Assembly: GCA_910579775.1 (NCBI GenBank)
Contig: CAJTUE010000002.1
Coordinates: 248,001 to 312,000 of the forward strand
Source of the DNA: an uncultured Oscillospiraceae bacterium
GTDB taxonomy: Bacteria; Bacillota; Clostridia; Oscillospirales; Oscillospiraceae
Reading direction: 5' to 3'
Length of the DNA: 64,000 nucleotides
Part shown: positions 32,153-39,048 of the stretch, in pieces
Layout: every line of letters begins with the position of its first letter
Position numbering within the stretch: position 1 is the stretch's first letter
Position numbers and translations under genes: made by a program
Notes under the pieces: generated by a model
Seen by the model: only the letters and a program-made list of their open reading frames with translations
Database searches by the model: none
Told to the model about the DNA's origin: nothing

Positions 32153-33229
32153 ATGAATTACAAAATCGCGCTGATCAAGGGAGACGGCATCGGCCCGGAG
32201 GTGGTCAACGAGGCCGTGAACGTCCTCGATACCGTGGGGAAAAAATTCGGCCATACCTTCACCTACACTGACGTGCTTATGGGCGGCTGTGCCACCGACG
32301 CTGTCGGCGTCAGCTATCCCGAGGGTACTGCAGAGAAGTGCAAGGAATGTGACGCCATTCTGCTGGGCGCGGTAGGCGGACCCAAGTGGGGCTCTGACAA
32401 GCCCGCCGAACAGCGGCCCGAGACCGCACTCCTCGCCATCCGCAAGGACCTGGGCCTCTACGCCAACCTCCGCCCCGCCGTCCTCCGCCCCGCCCTGGCG
32501 GACGCCTGCCCCCTGAAAAAGGAGACCGCCGAGAAGGGCATCGACCTCATGCTGGTGCGGGAGCTGACGGGCGGCATCTACTTCGGCCAGCGGGAGCGGT
32601 ACGACACCCCCGACCGGGGGGTGGAGTGCGCCGACCGCATGGCGTACAGCGAGCTGGAAATCGAGCGCATCGGCCGCCGGGCCTTTGAACTGGCCCGTCT
32701 GCGCCGCAAGAAGGTGTCCAGCGTGGACAAGGCCAACGTGCTGGAGACCTCCCGCCTATGGCGGTCCGTCATGCACCGCCTGGCGAAGGAATATCCCGAC
32801 GTGGCCTATGAGGATGTTCTGGTGGACAACTGCGCCATGCAGCTCGTCCGCGACCCCGGCCAGTTTGATGTGATGGTGACGGAGAATATGTTCGGTGACA
32901 TCCTCTCCGACGAGGCCAGCATGGTCACCGGCTCTATCGGCCTCCTCCCCTCCGCTTCCATGGGGGACGCCGCCCCCGCCCTCTATGAGCCCATCCACGG
33001 CTCTGCCCCCGACATCGCCGGGCAGGATAAGGCCAACCCCATCGCCACTATCCTGTCCGCAGCCATGATGCTTCGCTACTCCTTCCATCTGGCGGACGAG
33101 GCGGACGCGGTGGAGCGGGCGGTGGACGCCGTGCTGGCGGCGGGCTGGCGCACCGCCGACACCGCCGAGCTGGGAGTCACCCCTATCGGCACAAAACGTA
33201 TGGGTGAGCTCATCTGCGCGGCGATTTGA
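32153..33229 (+). CDS. leuB: 3-isopropylmalate dehydrogenase
   Basis: A 358-residue decarboxylating dehydrogenase. LIKGDGIGPEVV at the start, LLGAVGGPKW, the arginines of the substrate site around LRPA and RELTGGIYFG, K-V-D in VDKANVLETS and the NAD-binding MFGDILSDEAS and PIHGSAPDIAGQ segments are all intact. The start ATG 32153 follows AAAAGGAG; an upstream in-frame start at 32144 is less likely. leuA is not in the window. Confidence 0.96.
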   Translation: MNYKIALIKGDGIGPEVVNEAVNVLDTVGKKFGHTFTYTDVLMGGCATDAVGVSYPEGTAEKCKECDAILLGAVGGPKWGSDKPAEQRPETALLAIRKDLGLYANLRPAVLRPALADACPLKKETAEKGIDLMLVRELTGGIYFGQRERYDTPDRGVECADRMAYSELEIERIGRRAFELARLRRKKVSSVDKANVLETSRLWRSVMHRLAKEYPDVAYEDVLVDNCAMQLVRDPGQFDVMVTENMFGDILSDEASMVTGSIGLLPSASMGDAAPALYEPIHGSAPDIAGQDKANPIATILSAAMMLRYSFHLADEADAVERAVDAVLAAGWRTADTAELGVTPIGTKRMGELICAAI

Positions 33230-33251
33230 ATGCTTTTTTGAGGTGATCCAA

Positions 33252-33860
33252 ATGAAGACAAAAAAGATGCGTTCTCTGCTCTGTCTGGCGCTGACGGCGC
33301 TTATGCTGCTTCTGCCCGCCTGCTCTCAGGAGGAAAAGGAAGAAGCGCCGGAGGAGGTCCTGCTACCCATCAGCTTCAACGGCAAGGAGATCCGGGTGGG
33401 CGAGACCACCGTTCAGACCCTGCTGGACGAGGGCCTGGACGTATCCTGGGTGGACGAAAACTATGAGCGCATCACCGTGGACCCCACTATGCAGCTGGAG
33501 CCCAAGTCCTACTATACCGGCGGCAGCATCAAGGTGACGGACAGGATGTCCTTCTCCATCTCCTTTGCGACGGAGGATGAGGCGGTCACCCTGGGAGAGG
33601 CTGTGATCGCCCGGCTGGAGCTGAATATGGCCGCCGAGGATGACAAGGACGTTCTGAAGAACATCTCCTTCGACGGCACCCCTGTCACCGAGTGGACCCA
33701 GGCAAAGGCGGCGGAAAGATACCCCGATTGGACCGGAAACGAGGTCATGTGGCTGCACTATGGCCTGGACTACAAATATGACCTGAACTTCGATATGGCT
33801 ACCGGTCAAATGAGCGGCTTCACGGTAACACGGGTCTACGATGTGGACTGGAATGGCTGA
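33252..33860 (+). CDS. Hypothetical lipoprotein
   Basis: A 202-residue protein with a lipoprotein signal (LLLPACS) and an acidic linker after the cysteine. The mature part is about 180 residues, beta-rich by eye, with no motif I recognise. It starts 22 bases after leuB behind GAGGTGA and ends at a strong terminator, so it may be the last gene of the leu transcript. Function unknown. Confidence 0.75.
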   Translation: MKTKKMRSLLCLALTALMLLLPACSQEEKEEAPEEVLLPISFNGKEIRVGETTVQTLLDEGLDVSWVDENYERITVDPTMQLEPKSYYTGGSIKVTDRMSFSISFATEDEAVTLGEAVIARLELNMAAEDDKDVLKNISFDGTPVTEWTQAKAAERYPDWTGNEVMWLHYGLDYKYDLNFDMATGQMSGFTVTRVYDVDWNG

Positions 33861-33869
33861 GCAAATTAT

Positions 33870-33908
33870 AAAAAGCGACTGTCTCTTATGGGAGACAGTC
33901 GCTTTTTT
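33870..33908. terminator. Bidirectional terminator
   Basis: A 13-bp perfect stem (AAGCGACTGTCTC and complement at 33892-33904) with A- and T-run flanks, between the lipoprotein gene and the converging helical protein gene. Confidence 0.92.
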
Positions 33909-34342
33909 CATAGATAGCTTCGCATTTGGAGGGTCAGCTTTTCCTCCAGATCGATGAGGTCCTTGGCCACCTTTTTGCTGTCCTCGTCGGCGGCCTTGTA
34001 TTGGTTGAGGTACTTGCGCAGGGATTTGACCCCCATGTTGCACCCGTCGGTGATGAGGTCGGCTACGGTGGCGTCGTCGTCCTCCAGGGCCAGCTTGGCG
34101 TTGGTCTTGATCCAACTCATCCCCTTGGCCATGGGATTGGGGTCCTTGCCGTCGTCGTGATATCGGTCCAGAAGCTTTTGCAGTCGGCGGTCCAGCGCCT
34201 CATGCTCACTGCGGCTCTCTGCCAGCTCATTTTTCAGCTTGGCGGACTTGACATGGGGCAGTGTCTGCTCGATGGCGTCCACTCCCATTTTCACTCCCGC
34301 ATCACACTCGCGCAGTAGGCGAACAGTATCCTGTTCAATCAT
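33908..34342 (-). CDS. Hypothetical all-helical protein (ferritin-like fold possible)
   Basis: A 144-residue acidic, cysteine-poor protein that looks like a four-helix bundle; it includes a SEHEALDRRLQKLLDRY segment with ExxH spacing and similar charged heptads. That hints at a ferritin-like or DUF2383-like bundle but I cannot assign a family. The ATG at 34342 is used, nine bases after AAAGGAG. No operon partner on its strand. Confidence 0.75.
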   Translation of the reverse strand: MIEQDTVRLLRECDAGVKMGVDAIEQTLPHVKSAKLKNELAESRSEHEALDRRLQKLLDRYHDDGKDPNPMAKGMSWIKTNAKLALEDDDATVADLITDGCNMGVKSLRKYLNQYKAADEDSKKVAKDLIDLEEKLTLQMRSYL

Positions 34343-34406
34343 GTTTCTCAACTCCTTTGACGGTAGTGTGCGTCAAAAGAACGAGAATCATACGAACAAC
34401 GCTCCC

Positions 34407-34760
34407 TTACAGGCTCAGAGCAGTGCGCCACTCCGCCTCCCGAAAACCAACCAGCGCAAAGCCGTCTCCCACCAGAATGGGCCGCTTCACCAGCATCCCG
34501 TCAGTGGCCAGCAGGGCCAGTTGCTCCTCCTCACTCATGCCGGGCAGCTTGTCCTTCAGCGCAAGCTCCTTGTATTTCAGCCCGCTGGTGTTGAAAAACT
34601 TCCGCAGGGGCAGTCCGCTCCGTCCCCACCAGTCCTTCAGTTCCTCTGGCGTGGGCGGGCGTTCCTTGATGTGCCGCGCCTCAAAAGCAACGCCCTGTTC
34701 CTCCAGCCATTTGCGCGCCTTCTGGCAGGTGGTGCACTTGGGATATTCGATAAACAGCAT
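34407..34760 (-). CDS. Arsenate reductase (ArsC/Spx) family protein
   Basis: A 117-residue thioredoxin-fold protein: YPKCTTCQKARKWL with Cys9-X-X-Cys12, KFFNTSG in the middle and the RPILVGDGFALVGFREAEW end. The CxxC makes it resemble Spx/MgsR-type or YffB-like proteins more than true arsenate reductase. Whether it is an enzyme or a redox-sensitive RNA polymerase partner cannot be decided. No ars genes are adjacent. Confidence 0.85.
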   Translation of the reverse strand: MLFIEYPKCTTCQKARKWLEEQGVAFEARHIKERPPTPEELKDWWGRSGLPLRKFFNTSGLKYKELALKDKLPGMSEEEQLALLATDGMLVKRPILVGDGFALVGFREAEWRTALSL

Positions 34761-34787
34761 TACGATCTCTCCTTTTGGTTTCTATTG

Positions 34788-34819
34788 AAAAACCCCTGTA
34801 AACCGACGCTTACAGGGGT
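34788..34819 (-). terminator. Terminator of tRNA-Ser
   Basis: A 10-bp perfect stem (ACCCCTGTAA and complement) followed by five T residues on the minus strand. Confidence 0.88.
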
Positions 34820-34823
34820 CCTT

Positions 34824-34912
34824 TGGCGCAGCGGGTGGGATTCGAACCCACGTCCCTCAAGGGGCATCATGATTTCGAGTCATGTCCGTTATGACCACTT
34901 CGATACCGCTGC
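34824..34912 (-). tRNA. tRNA-Ser (anticodon CGA)
   Basis: An 89-base class II tRNA with long variable arm and encoded CCA. Acceptor GCAGCGG pairs with CCGCTGC, discriminator G; the anticodon loop is CTCGAAA giving CGA (reads UCG); the T arm is GTGGG-TTCGAAT-CCCAC. Confidence 0.95.
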
Positions 34913-34933
34913 ATATTTGGTTGTCACCTTGCT

Positions 34934-34962
34934 ATCATAGCCTATCCTGCCCGTTTTGTCAA
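34934..34962 (-). promoter_or_regulatory. Promoter of tRNA-Ser
   Basis: TTGACA-17-TATGAT on the minus strand, 22 bases before the tRNA 5' end. It overlaps the position where the restored MATE reading frame would stop. Confidence 0.75.
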
Positions 34963-35005
34963 CCTTGCGGTGCTTCTTCCTTCAGGCCCTTCCACACCCG
35001 CACCA

Positions 35006-36325
35006 TTACCCCGCCGGTGATGAGCATCGCCACGATATCGGCGGCCGGGCGGCCCAAAAGATGCCCGTAACCCCATGCGCCATAGGAATAACCAGAGAGA
35101 AGCCGATCAGCAGAAGGTCGCGCAGCACAGACAGCGGCGCGGCGGCCTTTGCCTTCCCGATGGACTGGAGGAAAATGGCGCAGACCTTTTGAACGCAAGT
35201 AAAGAGGATCAGAGACAGATAGATCCGCAGGCACAAAATGGCGAAGTTAAAATAGCTCTGGTCATTTGCCGAGCCAAACATACGGATGAACACGCCGGGG
35301 ATCACCTCCACCAGCGCCGTGCAGACAAGGCCAACAATGGCCGTCCACTGGATCATCAGCTTGAACAGCGCCCGCACCCGGTCATATTTCCTCGCTCCGT
35401 AGTTATAGCCTACAATGGGCTGTGCGCCGGCGGCGATGCCGATGGCAATGTTCAGCACGATCTGAAAAAGCTTCATAATGACCACAAAGGCGGCCAGTGG
35501 AACATCCTCGCCGTAGGCGGAGAGCGCGCCGTAGCGTACCAGGAGAACGTTGTTCACCACGGTAATGACCACAATGGACAGCTGCGTCAGCAGGCTGGAT
35601 GTACCCAGCGCCATCACCGGCTTCAGCAGGGTCAGGCTGGGCTTAAAGCTGCCCTTGCCCACGCGGAAGGTCTTAGAGCGCAGCAGATAAGCGGCGCAGA
35701 TCAAGAAGCTGACAAACTGCCCCAGGATGGTGGCCCAGGCCGCACCCCTTACGCCCATATCCAGCGCGAAGATGGCCACCGGGTCGCCGATGATGTTGAT
35801 GACCGCGCCCGTCAACATGGCCGCCATGGCGTATTTCGGACTGCCGTCAGCCCGGATGATGGAGGCCAGCGTGTTTTGGGTCATGGCCAGGGGCATCATG
35901 GCGAAGATGATCACGCCGTAGTCATGGGCCATCTGAATATTGGCATCGGTAGCCCCAATCATGCGGAGCAAGCCATCCCCCCACAAGTAGGCAATCACAA
36001 CGACCACAACGCCGGAGAAAAAGGAGCCAAGGATGGCGTTGCCCACCGAGCGGTGGATGTGCTCGCTCTTGTTCTCCCCCAGGGACATACTCAGCGAAGC
36101 GGCCGCGCCGTCCCCAAAGAACAGGCTCAAGCCCCAGCCTACTACCGTGATGGGGAAAATGACTCCTGTGGCGGCATTGCCCAGATAGCCCACGCCGTTG
36201 CCCACGAAGATCTGATCCACAATGTTGTAAAGGCAGGAGATGATGAGGGAGAAAATGCAGGGAACTGCAAACTTACGCAGCAGCACGCCCACTCGTTTCG
36301 TCCCCAGATAAGCGCTGTCGTTCAT
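35006..36325 (-). CDS. MATE family efflux transporter, C-terminus apparently frameshifted
   Basis: A 12-helix exporter (439 residues as read). FAVPCIFSLIISCLYNIVDQIFVG and the second-half repeat GAQPIVGYNYGARKYDRV are typical of MATE proteins that extrude cationic drugs or dyes using an ion gradient. After GVTGIFWAA the frame continues as RPPISW... and stops at 35006, whereas the +1 frame gives PAADIVAMLITGG...VWKGLKEEAPQG and stops at 34959, a normal MATE end. One C appears to be missing in the run near 35049-35056. This is either a real frameshift losing the last half-helix or a sequencing error. Expression is governed by the attenuator-like leader upstream. Confidence 0.85.
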   Translation of the reverse strand: MNDSAYLGTKRVGVLLRKFAVPCIFSLIISCLYNIVDQIFVGNGVGYLGNAATGVIFPITVVGWGLSLFFGDGAAASLSMSLGENKSEHIHRSVGNAILGSFFSGVVVVVIAYLWGDGLLRMIGATDANIQMAHDYGVIIFAMMPLAMTQNTLASIIRADGSPKYAMAAMLTGAVINIIGDPVAIFALDMGVRGAAWATILGQFVSFLICAAYLLRSKTFRVGKGSFKPSLTLLKPVMALGTSSLLTQLSIVVITVVNNVLLVRYGALSAYGEDVPLAAFVVIMKLFQIVLNIAIGIAAGAQPIVGYNYGARKYDRVRALFKLMIQWTAIVGLVCTALVEVIPGVFIRMFGSANDQSYFNFAILCLRIYLSLILFTCVQKVCAIFLQSIGKAKAAAPLSVLRDLLLIGFSLVIPMAHGVTGIFWAARPPISWRCSSPAG

Positions 36326-36396
36326 AAACGTACCTCCTTAAAATCGCGCAAAAAACACCACACGCTTCGCGTGTGGTGCTCCGTCTCTTCGTCCAT
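36322..36396 (-). CDS. Candidate leader peptide ORF of the MATE gene
   Basis: A 24-codon frame beginning MDEETEHHTR runs through the intrinsic terminator at 36350-36378 and ends at a TGA overlapping the MATE ATG. An in-frame ATG also exists at 36411 (MRGVC...). Neither start has an obvious Shine-Dalgarno. A ribosome translating or stalled on this frame would disrupt the terminator, the arrangement expected for translation-dependent attenuation of a drug exporter. Whether it is translated is not shown. Confidence 0.4.
   Translation of the reverse strand: MDEETEHHTRSVWCFLRDFKEVRL
36350..36378 (-). terminator. Leader terminator (attenuator) before the MATE gene
   Basis: CACCACACGC with its exact complement, GAA loop, followed by TTTTTT on the minus strand, only 25 bases before the MATE start. 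It lies between a strong promoter and the gene, so it acts in cis on MATE expression. Confidence 0.8.
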
Positions 36397-36453
36397 ACAC
36401 ACGCCGCGCATCTGTACCGTGATCAGTCTTACGCGCCAAAGCGCTGCGTGTGT
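36397..36453 (-). promoter_or_regulatory. Alternative pairing segments of the MATE leader
   Basis: Going 5' to 3' on the minus strand, ACACACGC (36446-36453) can pair with GCGTGTGT (36397-36404). The second segment can instead pair with the left arm of the terminator (CACACGC, within 36369-36378). Segments 1:2 plus 3:4 give termination, 2:3 gives antitermination, as in classical attenuators. Confidence 0.55.
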
Positions 36454-36481
36454 CGTTGATTGCCTTATGAAATTCGTTTTT

Positions 36482-36510
36482 ATTATACGCCTTTCAGGTG
36501 GCAAAGTCAA
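36482..36510 (-). promoter_or_regulatory. Promoter of the MATE leader and gene
   Basis: TTGACT-17-TATAAT on the minus strand, giving a leader of about 150 bases before the MATE ATG. The region 36511-36650 otherwise holds only the trmD terminator. Confidence 0.8.
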
Positions 36511-36560
36511 AGGACATTTTCCACAAAAACTGCCCCGGTCTGCATTGGGCAAAACCCATA

Positions 36561-36588
36561 AAAAGCGCCGCAAGCTGACGCTTGCGGC
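36561..36588 (-). terminator. Terminator of the ylxM-ffh-rpsP-khpA-rimM-trmD operon
   Basis: GCCGCAAGC stem with GTCA loop and complement, then TTTTT on the minus strand, about 65 bases after the trmD stop. Confidence 0.85.
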
Positions 36589-36650
36589 AAAGGGGACGCT
36601 TCCATCTCTCTGTGCTTATTTTACTCCCCTCGACGCCATTCGTCAAGGGC

Positions 36651-37946
36651 TTATTCCCCGGAAATGATTTCCTTCTCAAAGGCCACCCGTCGGGGGTCGT
36701 GGCCCTCCGGCGGCTCCACTAGAACGTTGCCCCGGTATTCATACCCGCTCCGCCGCAGAAGGGCCTGCATGGGCTTATTTTTGCGGTGGGTGTCCACCCG
36801 CATCCAGCCGATCCCCGCGCTCCGGGCCAGCTTCTCCGCCTCGGCCAGCATGGCGTCGGACACGCCAAGGCCCAGGAACTCCCTGTCCACAGCACAGCGG
36901 TGGATGACCGCATACGGCCTGTCCCCGTGCCATTTCCCGTCGGTGAGCCCTTCGTAGCTCTTCTCCGGCCGGTCGGACAGCACGAAAAAGGCGGCGGGCT
37001 TCTCCCCGTAGGTCAAAATGTAGCCGTCGCCTCTGGCGATATCCGCCGCAATGGTCGCCCGGTCGGGATAGCCCCCCTGCCACTGGTCGATCCCCGCCTT
37101 GGCTAGTTTTTTCACCGCCTGGGCCAGGATGTCCATGACCGCGTCCAGGTCGGCCTCCACCACCCTGCGGCAGATCAGCGGCTGGGTGAGGGCCGCCATG
37201 CGCTCCTCCCGCGCCAGCTGAGCAAACACTTCCTCGTCCAGTTTGCCCTGGGGCCGGTAGGCGGCAAACATATCCGGGCGGCGGGCCTTGGTGCGCAAAA
37301 GGGCCTCCTTGCGCCGCCACTGTTCCACTGACTTGTGGTCCCCGGTGAGCAGGGCCTCGGGCACTCGCATCCCCTGCCACACCTCGGGGCGGGAATACTG
37401 GGGATATTCCAGCAGGCCGTTAAAGTGGCTCTCGTCCTCGTAGCACTCGGGGTCGGGCAGAACGCCGGGCACCATGCGGCACACCGCGTCGGTCACCGCC
37501 ATGGCGGGGATCTCACCCCCCGTGAGCACAAAGTCGCCCAGGGACAGCTCCTCGTCCACATAGGCGTCGATGAACCGCTGGTCGATCCCCTCATAATGGC
37601 CGCATACCAGGACCAGATGGTCATAGTCCTGGGCCAACCGCACCGCCTCCGCCTGGGTGAAGGTCCTGCCACAGGGGGACAGGTAGATGGTGTGGGGTCT
37701 TTCATTCCCCGAGACCTCACAGATGTGCTTCCAGCACTGATAGAGGGGGTCGGCCTGCATCACCGCGCCCCGCCCGCCGCCATAGGGGTAGTCGTCCACC
37801 TGCTTTTGCTTATTGAGGGTGTAGTCCCGGATCTGGTGGGTCTCGATCTTAATATAGCCCCGCTCCTGGGCCCGGCCCAGGATAGACTCGCTGAGCACGT
37901 CCCCCACCGTCAGGTCGAAGAGGGTCATGATATCCACGCGGTACAT
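36651..37946 (-). CDS. trmD: TrmD tRNA (guanine37-N1)-methyltransferase fused to a GNAT acetyltransferase domain
   Basis: A 431-residue fusion. Residues 1 to about 235 are a complete TrmD with the trefoil-knot S-adenosylmethionine motifs YLSPCGRTFTQ, CGHYEGIDQRFID and SLGDFVLTGGEIPAMAV, and the DHKSVEQWRRKEAL C-terminal helix. Residues from about 255 form a GNAT domain (ICRRVVEADLDAVMDIL..., DREFLGLGVSDAMLAEAEKLA, GIGWMRVDTHRKNKPMQALLRRSGYEYRG). TrmD methylates G37 of tRNAs to prevent frameshifting; the acetyl acceptor is unknown. The stop lies after a single uninterrupted frame, so the fusion is not an annotation artefact. The ATG at 37946 follows GAAGGGA. Confidence 0.93.
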   Translation of the reverse strand: MYRVDIMTLFDLTVGDVLSESILGRAQERGYIKIETHQIRDYTLNKQKQVDDYPYGGGRGAVMQADPLYQCWKHICEVSGNERPHTIYLSPCGRTFTQAEAVRLAQDYDHLVLVCGHYEGIDQRFIDAYVDEELSLGDFVLTGGEIPAMAVTDAVCRMVPGVLPDPECYEDESHFNGLLEYPQYSRPEVWQGMRVPEALLTGDHKSVEQWRRKEALLRTKARRPDMFAAYRPQGKLDEEVFAQLAREERMAALTQPLICRRVVEADLDAVMDILAQAVKKLAKAGIDQWQGGYPDRATIAADIARGDGYILTYGEKPAAFFVLSDRPEKSYEGLTDGKWHGDRPYAVIHRCAVDREFLGLGVSDAMLAEAEKLARSAGIGWMRVDTHRKNKPMQALLRRSGYEYRGNVLVEPPEGHDPRRVAFEKEIISGE

Positions 37947-37950
37947 CCGG

Positions 37951-38439
37951 TCACATCCCTTCAATGAGGGAGACGGTCATCTCGCCCCCCTCGATATCCA
38001 CCTTCTTGATAAATTCAGGCACGGCGGGGATCAGCTTCTCCCCCGCCGGGGTCTCCACCACATACACCCGCTGGGCGGAGGGGGTCAAGACCTCCTTCAC
38101 CATGCCGATGACGCTCCCCTCCTCGTCCTTCACCGTTAGGCCGATGAGGTCGGCCAGGAAGAATGAGCCCTTGGGGAGCTTGGCGTCCTTGCGGGCGATG
38201 GACACCCGCTTGCCCTTCAGCTTCATGGCCGCCTCCACCGAATCCACCCCGGCAAAGCGGACAAGAAGGGTGGTTTTGTGGACTCTGGCGGCCTCCACGG
38301 CCAGGGCCTGTCCGTTCACGTATAACGTCTTAAAATCCAGCAAAAAGGCGGGAGAATCGCTCCAAGGCAAAAGCTTGACCTCCCCCTGGATGCCGTGGGT
38401 GTTGACGATCTCCCCCGTCTCTAAAAATTCACTGCGCAT
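37951..38439 (-). CDS. rimM: Ribosome maturation factor RimM
   Basis: A 162-residue two-domain protein: TGEIVNTHGIQGEVKLLPWSDSP at the N-terminus and a PRC-barrel (FFLADLIGLTVKDEEGSVIGMVKEVL ... LIPAVPEFIKKVDIEGGEMTV). It assists 30S head assembly around ribosomal protein S19. It sits four bases before trmD, as in most Firmicutes. Confidence 0.95.
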   Translation of the reverse strand: MRSEFLETGEIVNTHGIQGEVKLLPWSDSPAFLLDFKTLYVNGQALAVEAARVHKTTLLVRFAGVDSVEAAMKLKGKRVSIARKDAKLPKGSFFLADLIGLTVKDEEGSVIGMVKEVLTPSAQRVYVVETPAGEKLIPAVPEFIKKVDIEGGEMTVSLIEGM

Positions 38440-38465
38440 GGCCTGTCACTCCTTTGCCGGCTGAG

Positions 38466-38498
38466 AAAAAAGGCGGGCCGACTTCGGCCCGCCTTTTT
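38466..38498. terminator. Terminator-like hairpin between khpA and rimM
   Basis: AGGCGGGCCG with its complement, short loop, A-run and T-run on both sides. Within an operon it would reduce transcription of rimM-trmD relative to rpsP-khpA. Confidence 0.8.
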
Positions 38499-38500
38499 CA

Positions 38501-38731
38501 TCAGTCCACGATGTCCACGGTGATCCGCTGGCCCTTGTGCTGCGCGACACTGCGCATGAGGGTGCGGATCTCCTTGGCGATCCGGCCTTGACGGCCGATG
38601 ACCTTGCCCATGTCCCCGGGGGCCACATGAAGCTCCAGGACGGTCTCGCTCCCGTTGGGGATCTCCTCCACCCGGACGGCCTCGGGCTCGTCCACCAGGC
38701 TCTGGGCAATGTAGGTGAGCAGTTCCTTCAT
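38501..38731 (-). CDS. khpA: KH domain RNA-binding protein KhpA (YlqC)
   Basis: A 76-residue single KH domain with the GKVIGRQGRIAKEIRTLM GXXG loop. In Firmicutes KhpA forms a dimer with KhpB and affects RNA stability and cell size. It lies between rpsP and rimM, its standard position. Confidence 0.93.
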   Translation of the reverse strand: MKELLTYIAQSLVDEPEAVRVEEIPNGSETVLELHVAPGDMGKVIGRQGRIAKEIRTLMRSVAQHKGQRITVDIVD

Positions 38732-38746
38732 TGTGTGGTGCCCTCC

Positions 38747-38986
38747 TTAAATCGCCCCGGCCTTTTTCAGCAGGTTCTTCACCGTCTCGGTGGGCTGGGC
38801 GCCGGTCTTGATCCAGGCCTGGGCGCGCTCGGCGTCCACCTTGACGGCGGCGGGCTCAGCCAGGGGATCGTAGGTGCCGATCTCCTCGATGAAGCGGCCG
38901 TCGCGGGGATAACGGGAGTCAGCCACCACAATGCGGTAGAACGGCGCCTTCTTTGCGCCCATGCGGCGCAGTCTGATTTTCACCAT
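38747..38986 (-). CDS. rpsP: 30S ribosomal protein S16
   Basis: A 79-residue S16: MVKIRLRRMGAKKAPFYRIVVADSR and GRFIEEIGTYDPL. The ATG at 38986 follows GGAGGTG and fits the family N-terminus; an earlier in-frame start is not used. Confidence 0.96.
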   Translation of the reverse strand: MVKIRLRRMGAKKAPFYRIVVADSRYPRDGRFIEEIGTYDPLAEPAAVKVDAERAQAWIKTGAQPTETVKNLLKKAGAI

Positions 38987-39048
38987 AACACATTCACCTC
39001 CACTTGGTTTTCTCATCTATGGTAACGCGAAACGCGATGCCAACTTTT

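Noticed and set aside
36326..36475. A known riboswitch upstream of the MATE gene
   Set aside because: I could not match the leader to any aptamer consensus; alternative pairing with a leader frame explains it better.
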